Positions 19,029-25,551 of a stretch of 64,000 nt of DNA are shown here, piece after piece. A program made the translations under genes and the position numbers. The stretch spans positions 1 to 64,000 of the IMG/VR virus record IMGVR_UViG_3300027759_000053; one strand, 5' to 3'. Numbering within the stretch: position 1 is the first letter of the stretch; the number at the start of each line of letters is the position of its first letter. The notes under the pieces are model-generated. The model saw only the letters and a program-made list of their open reading frames with translations, did no database searches and was not told where the DNA came from. The DNA comes from a virus.

Positions 19029-19600
19029 TTTTAGTAAACGGGTGTAGCTTTACCAGTGGCGAAGAAAGCCCTATCGCCTGGCCAAGTCTGATACAGAATT
19101 CTGTTAATATTGCAGTTGCAGGAGCCAGTAATGATTATATATTGCGTAGTACAGTAGATTATGTCAATGACACTAGCAATTATCAATTAAAAGTTATTGT
19201 AGCCTGGACAACTCCTAACAGGATTGAAATATCAAATAAACACCTAACACCAACTAGTAATCGTCGGTACGGTAATGCAGTAGTTGATGAAGTATTTCAT
19301 GATTGGGACGAAGAATGGGCTCAAAAGAAATTCTTAACCCAAGTTCAATTACTGCATGAATTTTTGTATATGCGCTTAGTGCCGCATTTTTTTGTTAGTG
19401 CATTTGGTATACAAACGTGGGCACAAGGGGAAACAAACTTACCATGGCCAGGATGGCCCAAAGAAGGACTAGTTGAATGGATGGGAGACTGTCCTAAGGG
19501 TGTTGGTGGTCATCCGTTGGAACTAGGACATCAACGAATAGCAGAAAAAATAAATGAACATATTAGGCATCTCGGCTGGTTTTCACGACGCAGCGATTAG
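19025..19600 (+). CDS. SGNH/GDSL-like hydrolase fold protein (2 of 5)
   Basis: 191 residues. The start MILVNGCSFTSGEE places Cys-Ser where the usual GDS motif lies; AGASNDYI carries the SGNH Asn block, and GGHPLELGHQRIAEKI carries the terminal His block. The nucleophile serine is present even though the preceding Asp is replaced. It overlaps the carbamoyltransferase gene by 47 bases. It probably acts on an acylated sugar or similar small group. Confidence 0.6.
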   Translation: MILVNGCSFTSGEESPIAWPSLIQNSVNIAVAGASNDYILRSTVDYVNDTSNYQLKVIVAWTTPNRIEISNKHLTPTSNRRYGNAVVDEVFHDWDEEWAQKKFLTQVQLLHEFLYMRLVPHFFVSAFGIQTWAQGETNLPWPGWPKEGLVEWMGDCPKGVGGHPLELGHQRIAEKINEHIRHLGWFSRRSD

Positions 19601-21038
19601 TGTAATTAATCGTCGAGGTGATATACTGTTTGCCGGACATAGTGAGCGTTATAGTAAATTAAAAAACGATACAGATATCTCTCCGGATCTAATGGAAGAA
19701 ATATGTGGGTATGAACTTGATACCGTTGCGTATTACGAAATCCCTTGGCGTAAACAATTACGTAGATTAGTTTCTGGCGAAGGCATCGAACTAAACAAGT
19801 TAACCGTAAAACAAATTGTTCATGATCAAACACGACCTTGGTTACGTAATACACCCAAGAACATAGTCAGCTTTGGCCATCATTTAAGTCATGCTGCCGC
19901 TGGCTTTCAAACCAGTCCGTATGATCGTGCCACAGTGGTAGTAATAGATGCCATTGGCGAGTCTGACACTATTAGTATATACGGTGCAGAATATGATAGT
20001 AGAGGTCAGGCACACTATAAAAAATTATGGGGACAACGATATCCACATAGCATAGGGTTAATGTATAGTGCAATGACCGAACGTGCCGGCCTTAAACCCA
20101 ATGAGGATGAATATATCTTAATGGGCATGAGTGCATATGGTAAACGAGACATTAGTGATTTAATGAGTCATAGATTTGTACATGACGAAGTTGACATTTT
20201 ATTCAAGGAAAACTTCCATGCTGGTATCCCGTCTGATTATCTTGAATACGTACACAATACAGACATTGCCGCCGGAGCACAAGACCTATTAGAGACTCTT
20301 GTATATAATGTAATGCGTCGTGCTAGAAATTTTAAATGGAGCACAAATTTAGTTTATATGGGTGGTGTTGCCCTTAACTGTTTAGCAAATAGAAACTTAG
20401 GAGAATACTTTGAACATATATGGATTATGCCTAATCCTGGTGATGCTGGTAGCAGCCTTGGTGCTGCGGCACTGGCCTACGGTCATCGTCTCAACTGGCG
20501 CAATGCTTATCTTGGGCATGATATACCTGGGCAGTATCCAGTTAATGCCCTTCTTGATTGCCTACTGGCTAATGGCATTGTTGGTGTTGCTAACGGTCGT
20601 GCAGAATTTGGGCCAAGAGCCTTAGGCAATCGTAGTTTATTAGCAGATCCACGCGGTGCAGACATAAAGGATCGTGTAAATGAAATTAAACGACGTCAAA
20701 AATTTAGACCTTTTGCCCCGGTCATATTGGAAGAGATGGCTGATCAGTATTTTGATTTCAGCCCTGGGTGGACTACTAGCCGTTATATGCAGTCAGTTGC
20801 TCGTTGTTGGTATCCTGACTTGTTTCCTGCTATCTGCCATTATGATGGGACCAGCCGAGTACAAACGGTACCACGAGATGGTTCAGGGATTAGAGAACTC
20901 TTAGAGAAATGGTTTGTAATGACTGACTGTCCTATGTTACTTAATACTAGCTTAAATATTCGAGGTGAGCCAATGGTCAACGACCGAGTAGACGCAGATA
21001 GATTTGAACAACTATATAAAGTAAAGGTATTAAGTTGA
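19554..21038 (+). CDS. Carbamoyltransferase, NodU/CmcH/TobZ family
   Basis: 494 residues, shorter than the ~570 usual for this family. The N-terminal YrdC-partner-like ASKHA domain starts MNILGISAGFHDAAISVI and has the histidine site GHHLSHAAAGFQTSPYD. The C-terminal domain has NGRAEFGPRALGNRSLLADP, RPFAPVILEE and NTSLNIRGEP, all family hallmarks. The family makes carbamoyl-AMP from carbamoyl phosphate and ATP, then carbamoylates a hydroxyl of a sugar or antibiotic. It adds a further tailoring step to the operon. The start lies inside the preceding SGNH gene. Confidence 0.9.
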   Translation: MNILGISAGFHDAAISVINRRGDILFAGHSERYSKLKNDTDISPDLMEEICGYELDTVAYYEIPWRKQLRRLVSGEGIELNKLTVKQIVHDQTRPWLRNTPKNIVSFGHHLSHAAAGFQTSPYDRATVVVIDAIGESDTISIYGAEYDSRGQAHYKKLWGQRYPHSIGLMYSAMTERAGLKPNEDEYILMGMSAYGKRDISDLMSHRFVHDEVDILFKENFHAGIPSDYLEYVHNTDIAAGAQDLLETLVYNVMRRARNFKWSTNLVYMGGVALNCLANRNLGEYFEHIWIMPNPGDAGSSLGAAALAYGHRLNWRNAYLGHDIPGQYPVNALLDCLLANGIVGVANGRAEFGPRALGNRSLLADPRGADIKDRVNEIKRRQKFRPFAPVILEEMADQYFDFSPGWTTSRYMQSVARCWYPDLFPAICHYDGTSRVQTVPRDGSGIRELLEKWFVMTDCPMLLNTSLNIRGEPMVNDRVDADRFEQLYKVKVLS

Positions 21039-22303
21039 AACAAATATTCCCAATCAAATCAGATACAGCGTGTCTTTTAAAATGGACTTGGTCCACCGTT
21101 TTTTTAAACATAGGAACCACTAGCAGTTGTCATAGAGTCAATCACGATAAAATTACAGTTGACACATTTGATTCATTTCATAATACTCCTCGTAAAATTG
21201 CAACTCGAGAGATGATGCGCCAAGGCGAATGGCCAAAAGCAGGATGCGAATACTGTCAAAAAATAGAAGAAGCAGGAGGTGTTAGCGACAGACAATTTCA
21301 ATTGTCTAGCATGCATTACGAAGTTCCGGATGAACTTCTTGAAGATAATAGTACAAATGTTGTAACTCCAAAAATACTAGAAGTTTATTTTTCTAATACA
21401 TGTAACATGAGTTGTTTATATTGCGGACCGCATTTTAGTTCTATGTGGGAAGCAGAAAATAATAGATTTGGAAATTTTCAAAATAAGCAGATTCTTTTAA
21501 AGACCACTGAACAAGTAGGATTTAATAAAGAATATGACCAAATGCGAGAAAAGTTTTTTCAATGGTTAGAAAAATATGGTCATGGCCTACAAGATCTACA
21601 TATACTGGGTGGCGAACCTTTTCATCAGCCTGAATTAGAAATGTGTTTAGATTTTTTTGAAAAATTTCCAGCACCTAATATGAGATTTACTTTGATCAGT
21701 AATTTAAAAGTAAATCCTAATAAGTTTAAAAATATTATCAATAAGATGATAAAACTTAAACAAGATAAAAAAATTAAGGAATTGCAAATTACCGGAAGTT
21801 TGGATTGCTGGGGACCACAGCAAGAGTATATTAGATACGGATTAGATTTAAATGAGTATACTGCTAACATGGAGTATCTGTTGGACAAGGATATTGTTCT
21901 TTGTGTAAATGCTGCAATTAATGCGTTAAGCATTAAAACAATGCCCGAATATATTGCCAAAATAAATGAATGGAATACCATTAGACTAGCATCATGGAAC
22001 AATGATCCTAAAAGAAAAATCAGTTTCAGTTTCATGACAGCAAATGCTCCTCCGTACATGATGCCTGATATTTTTGTTCCTGGATTATTCAAAAACGAAT
22101 TTGAACAAATTTTAAATTTAATGCCAAGAGACACAGATTATCAAAATCAAAACTATGAGCATATGACGGGAATTTACAAACAAGTAGATACTACACCAGC
22201 AAACAATGATATGATCGAAACATTAAAAATTTATTTAGATGAAATAGATCGTAGACGCAATACCAATTGGCGTAGCTTATTTCCATGGTTGGAAGAACAA
22301 TGA
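21035..22303 (+). CDS. Radical SAM protein, twitch/SPASM type (6 of 6)
   Basis: 422 residues, starting at a TTG that overlaps the previous stop (TTGA). The cluster motif CNMSCLYC is at residues 123-130 and HILGGEPF follows. The N-terminal cysteines (SSCHRVNH, GCEYCQK) and FHNTPRKIATRE match the 10050/11416 subgroup, although it is separated from them by the carbamoyltransferase block. It is more AT-rich than those. Its stop overlaps the ATG of a decayed cysC fragment. Confidence 0.8.
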   Translation: MKQIFPIKSDTACLLKWTWSTVFLNIGTTSSCHRVNHDKITVDTFDSFHNTPRKIATREMMRQGEWPKAGCEYCQKIEEAGGVSDRQFQLSSMHYEVPDELLEDNSTNVVTPKILEVYFSNTCNMSCLYCGPHFSSMWEAENNRFGNFQNKQILLKTTEQVGFNKEYDQMREKFFQWLEKYGHGLQDLHILGGEPFHQPELEMCLDFFEKFPAPNMRFTLISNLKVNPNKFKNIINKMIKLKQDKKIKELQITGSLDCWGPQQEYIRYGLDLNEYTANMEYLLDKDIVLCVNAAINALSIKTMPEYIAKINEWNTIRLASWNNDPKRKISFSFMTANAPPYMMPDIFVPGLFKNEFEQILNLMPRDTDYQNQNYEHMTGIYKQVDTTPANNDMIETLKIYLDEIDRRRNTNWRSLFPWLEEQ

Positions 22304-22382
22304 GCATTCAAATATTAATAATGGGACTACTAGTCTAGCAGCCTTTTAAAAGAAATTAGACAATAAAGGTTTTAGTGTTGAA
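22300..22382 (+). pseudogene. Decayed 5' fragment of the APS kinase gene (partial duplication)
   Basis: These 83 bases align with the first 102 bases of the intact gene at 23039. ATGAGC, then AATATTAATAATGGGACT, match apart from two changes; after a net loss of 19 bases covering the P-loop codons, CAATAAAGGTTTT and GTTGAA match again. Translation from 22300 gives MSIQILIMGL and then stops. The copy overlaps the preceding stop codon as an active start would (ATGA), suggesting that cysC once began here and was displaced. Confidence 0.8.
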
Positions 22383-23037
22383 AAATATAATTATAGTTGG
22401 TGATAGTTTTTGTACTACTCCAAATTTCTGGCCTAGACTACTGGCTAAGTCACTAGACATGAATCTTATTAATTTTGGTTTAGCTGGAGGCTCTTGGTGG
22501 AGTGTAAAAAGTTTTTTAGAGAGATTGCCCCCGGAACATATTGATAACTGTGAAATAATCGTATTTGTACATACAAATGCACAACGTATACCGACAACTG
22601 ATGAGGAAATTAATCAAGTAAATTTTTCAAATTTAGAGTCAAACAATGAGTTAAATCGTGCAATTGGTTTATATTATAAGTATATACACAACGAAATGTT
22701 TTTAAGTTGGGCGCAGTTAAAATGGTTTGAAGAAATAAATCAACAATGGAATAACATTAAAGTTGTACATTTATTTTCGTTTCCCCAGAATCAAAAATAT
22801 GTGCTTAATGGTATGAAAGTCTCTCCGAGTTTATCAGCAATCAGCTTAGATGAAATAGCATCTAAAGATGGCAGTCTCGTTAACGACAAAAGACCAAATC
22901 ACCTTAGTAGGAGTAACAATAACCAGTTAGCACAACAATTATTTCAGTTAATTAGCAACTATCAGATTGGCGAAGTTAATTTAGATATAAGTAAATTTAA
23001 TTTATTATCCAATCAATGGATACAAAAATGGAATTAA
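22375..23037 (+). CDS. SGNH/GDSL-like hydrolase fold protein (3 of 5), inserted gene
   Basis: About 220 residues, starting at GTG 22375 or TTG 22378 within the decayed cysC fragment. The opening IIIVGDSFCTTPNFWPRLLA carries the GDS nucleophile block and FGLAGGSWWS the second block; the C-terminal part lacks an obvious DxxH motif, with HLSRSNNNQLAQQL in the right place. It is clearly richer in A+T than the cysC gene after it. Its flanks are the duplicated cysC 5' sequences, so it looks like a recent arrival. Confidence 0.6.
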   Translation: MLKNIIIVGDSFCTTPNFWPRLLAKSLDMNLINFGLAGGSWWSVKSFLERLPPEHIDNCEIIVFVHTNAQRIPTTDEEINQVNFSNLESNNELNRAIGLYYKYIHNEMFLSWAQLKWFEEINQQWNNIKVVHLFSFPQNQKYVLNGMKVSPSLSAISLDEIASKDGSLVNDKRPNHLSRSNNNQLAQQLFQLISNYQIGEVNLDISKFNLLSNQWIQKWN

Positions 23038-23038
23038 T

Positions 23039-23674
23039 ATGAGCGTTCGAATATTAATAATGGGACTTCCTGGTTCGGGTAAAACTTATCTAGCCACAGC
23101 CCTTCAAACAGAATTACACAATAAAGGTTTTACGGTTGAATGGTTTAATGCTGATGAGGTACGTGAACGATTCGACGATTGGGATTTTAGTGAAGCAGGT
23201 CGTATACGCCAAGGGCACCGTATGCGAGACCTGGCAGAAAAGTCTAGTGCAGACTTTGTAATTAGTGACTTTGTTGCTCCTTTACCTGTAATGAGGGAGG
23301 CATATGGAGCCAATTTGGTTATCTGGTTGGATACTATTGATACTAGTCGTTATGAAGATACTAATAGAGTATTTGTAGCACCCGAGCAATACGATTATCG
23401 TATTATGGCGAAAAGCGCCGAACGCTGGGCCAATACGATTGCAAATAAACTTGCAATGAATTTTAAACAGCGACAAGAGAGTCGTATCAGATCTATTACC
23501 AAAGCAGTTACATGGAGATTCACTGGCAGCCTTGATACATTTGTTGTTAGTTGGTTATTAACCGGGCAACCTCATCTTGCAGCAGGAATAGCCAGCATTG
23601 AATTTTTTACAAAGATTGTTTTATACTATTTTCATGAACGTATATGGCATAAAATTAAATGGGGTAAACCATGA
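23039..23674 (+). CDS. cysC: APS kinase (CysC-like) fused to DUF2061 membrane domain
   Basis: 211 residues. A P-loop GLPGSGKT is at residues 9-16, followed by FNADEVRERFDDWDFSEAGR and FVISDFVAPLPVMREAY, the order of adenylylsulfate kinases, which phosphorylate APS to the sulfate donor PAPS. The C-terminal ~60 residues (SITKAVTWRFTGSLDTFVVS to FHERIWHKIKWG) are a DUF2061-type segment with two hydrophobic helices, so the enzyme may be membrane-attached. A free-standing DUF2061 copy is at 46444. Sulfotransferase-like genes at 60764-62671 could use the PAPS. It overlaps the next gene by 4 bases. Confidence 0.8.
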   Translation: MSVRILIMGLPGSGKTYLATALQTELHNKGFTVEWFNADEVRERFDDWDFSEAGRIRQGHRMRDLAEKSSADFVISDFVAPLPVMREAYGANLVIWLDTIDTSRYEDTNRVFVAPEQYDYRIMAKSAERWANTIANKLAMNFKQRQESRIRSITKAVTWRFTGSLDTFVVSWLLTGQPHLAAGIASIEFFTKIVLYYFHERIWHKIKWGKP

Positions 23675-24039
23675 CAGAAAAAACTTTTGATTGGCAAAAG
23701 CCTACAGTACAAATGCTAGGACGGTGGCAACCTTGGCATGCAGGTCATCGTGCATTATTTGAACGTGCTATTGCTAAGACCGGGCAGGTCTGCATTATGA
23801 TACGAGATTGTCAAGGATGGAACTATAGTAACCCTTTTGGTCTAGAAGAAGTAAAGAATTATATTCGTGCAGATCTTGATCCTATTTACAAAGGAATGTA
23901 TGAAATTTTAGTGGTTCCTAATATTGTAAATATTACGTATGGTAGAGATGTAGGATACCTAATAGAACAAGAAACGTTTGATGATACCACACAGGCAATA
24001 TCGGCAACTGCAATTAGAAAGCAAATGGGTGTAGAGTGA
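23671..24039 (+). CDS. Small nucleotidyltransferase of the HxGH/cytidylyltransferase-like superfamily
   Basis: 122 residues. GRWQPWHAGHRALFERAI carries the HxGH nucleotide-binding signature and ISATAIRKQ near the C-terminus is the ISxTxxR motif. Families with this layout include NMN/nicotinate adenylyltransferases, phosphopantetheine adenylyltransferase and glycerol-phosphate cytidylyltransferase. ATP sulfurylase belongs to the same wide superfamily, and the gene touches cysC, so an adenylyl transfer linked to sulfate activation is imaginable but unsupported. Substrate is undecided. Confidence 0.75.
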   Translation: MTEKTFDWQKPTVQMLGRWQPWHAGHRALFERAIAKTGQVCIMIRDCQGWNYSNPFGLEEVKNYIRADLDPIYKGMYEILVVPNIVNITYGRDVGYLIEQETFDDTTQAISATAIRKQMGVE

Positions 24040-24458
24040 AGGAAAAGTTTAAACGTGCTTATATGCAGACAGCACACACATTTGCTGAATTAAGTCACGC
24101 ACGTAGATTAAAAGTTGGTGCTATCGTAGTCAAGGATGATAGAATTATTTCCATTGGATATAATGGAATGCCAGCCGGATGGAGCAATGTTTGTGAGGAT
24201 GTATCCGAAGATGGATCATTAAAAACAAAAGCAGAAGTACTACACGCCGAATCAAATGCTATTGCAAAGTTGGCAAAGTCAAACGATTCCGGGGATCAAG
24301 CTACTTTATTTGTTACTCATAGCCCTTGTCTTGAATGCGCTAAACTGATATACCAGTCTGGTATTCAGCAGGTGTATTATCAAGAGAAATATAGAGATGA
24401 TCTAGGATTGGAGTTCCTCCAGGCGAGCGGGGTGGATGTTGAACAACTGCCTGTGTAA
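24036..24458 (+). CDS. Deoxycytidylate (dCMP) deaminase
   Basis: 140 residues from a GTG start overlapping the previous stop (GTGA). The zinc site is complete: HAESNAIAKLAK supplies His and the catalytic Glu, and PCLECAKLIYQSGI supplies the two Cys. SIGYNGMPAGWSNVCED is the usual dCMP deaminase substrate loop. It converts dCMP to dUMP, the substrate of the ThyA at 31600, supporting phage dTTP supply. Its last 119 bases are antisense to the 3' end of the glycosyltransferase gene on the other strand. Confidence 0.9.
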   Translation: MKEKFKRAYMQTAHTFAELSHARRLKVGAIVVKDDRIISIGYNGMPAGWSNVCEDVSEDGSLKTKAEVLHAESNAIAKLAKSNDSGDQATLFVTHSPCLECAKLIYQSGIQQVYYQEKYRDDLGLEFLQASGVDVEQLPV

Positions 24459-25551
24459 GACTTTGTTTTAAATTATTCCACTCACGTTGAACAAATTCTT
24501 TACTGTAAAATAAATTGTAATTGTAATTTAAAACATATTGCATGCCACGAAGCGTTGCTTCCAATTCGTCCTCGGGCATTGCACATATGTCTTTGATAAT
24601 TTTTACCACAGCTTGAATTCTTTCTACAGGATCTTGAATTTTATCGTAACTCTCATCCCACCAGGAATCAAACGTTTTAAATCCGTAGTTTTTTAAATAT
24701 TTTAAATTATTGGCACACCCAAGTAATACAAAAGGTTGTCTGGCCACAATAGGTTTAAATATTTTTTCAGTTAAATGATCTTTAGTTTCCCAGAAGCATG
24801 TTTCAGTTACTACATGTAAAAAACTTTCCATCATTTCTGGTATAGCATTTAGTGTTTGGCTACCGTTTGGTATAAGAGCAGTATCTTTAAAATCAATACG
24901 CAACGGAAAGGTAATACTATCCAAAATTGTTTTACATGCTAACACGTACTCCGTAGAAACATTGTGTTTTTCAATTATTTCGTGTATACTTGTGCTATAG
25001 TGTCCGTGTTCTGGACAAGTATCGCTATAACTAACATGCCCGTGCTCTATTAGATTATTCTTATCAAGTTCGGCAACAAAAAGACTACGATAAGCTCGAC
25101 TGTTACCAGTAATACGATTAAAGGTTATGTATTTCTTTTTAATTTTACGCTTTGAAGGGTCTATTAATTCGACACAATGCTGGTACCCGCGATACCAATC
25201 TGCTGCAGCAAAGATATGAAAGAAGCAAGAACAATCGCCAAATTTAAATTCTTCTAGCAGTTTGTTTTTTATTTTGCTATTTGTTTCTGTATTAAGTAGT
25301 ATTATGCTTCGATCTCCGCCCGGTGAATACATTTGTTTAACTTGTCTAAATGTTTCAACACAACTATCCAATATTGGTTCTTGATCATAGCAAACTATTA
25401 CCGGTGATGTTCCATCACCGTTGCAATGCATGTATTCAACATTTTCAAATTTAGTAGAGCCAAATGGATAAAAACTTAGAAGTACAGGATCTTTAACAAC
25501 AGTTTTTAAAAAAGAAAAGATATGTTCGTAATGACTGTGAATATTATACAT
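24340..25551 (-). CDS. Glycosyltransferase-like protein (GT10/exostosin-type C-terminus)
   Basis: 403 residues. The C-terminal half has HLTEKIFKPIVARQPFVLLG, the pattern of GT-B transferases such as the fucosyltransferase/exostosin families where TEK contacts the nucleotide sugar. The N-terminal half is not recognisable but has VIVCYDQEPILDS. Its last ~39 codons run antisense through the dCMP deaminase gene, so the tail (from about QHPPRSPGGTPI) may be an accident of a lost stop codon. Its start codon overlaps that of the divergent gene at 25550. Confidence 0.55.
   Translation of the reverse strand: MYNIHSHYEHIFSFLKTVVKDPVLLSFYPFGSTKFENVEYMHCNGDGTSPVIVCYDQEPILDSCVETFRQVKQMYSPGGDRSIILLNTETNSKIKNKLLEEFKFGDCSCFFHIFAAADWYRGYQHCVELIDPSKRKIKKKYITFNRITGNSRAYRSLFVAELDKNNLIEHGHVSYSDTCPEHGHYSTSIHEIIEKHNVSTEYVLACKTILDSITFPLRIDFKDTALIPNGSQTLNAIPEMMESFLHVVTETCFWETKDHLTEKIFKPIVARQPFVLLGCANNLKYLKNYGFKTFDSWWDESYDKIQDPVERIQAVVKIIKDICAMPEDELEATLRGMQYVLNYNYNLFYSKEFVQREWNNLKQSLTQAVVQHPPRSPGGTPILDHLYISLDNTPAEYQTGISV

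Noticed and set aside
21625-22134. 169-codon open frame on the minus strand inside the radical SAM gene at 21035
   Set aside because: It is fully nested antisense to a gene with clear radical SAM motifs, has a hydrophobic composition expected from antisense AT-rich codons, and has no ribosome site or context.
22304-22374. Possible small peptide gene between radical SAM and SGNH genes
   Set aside because: The frame from 22300 stops after 12 codons; the stretch is explained as a decayed copy of the cysC start.
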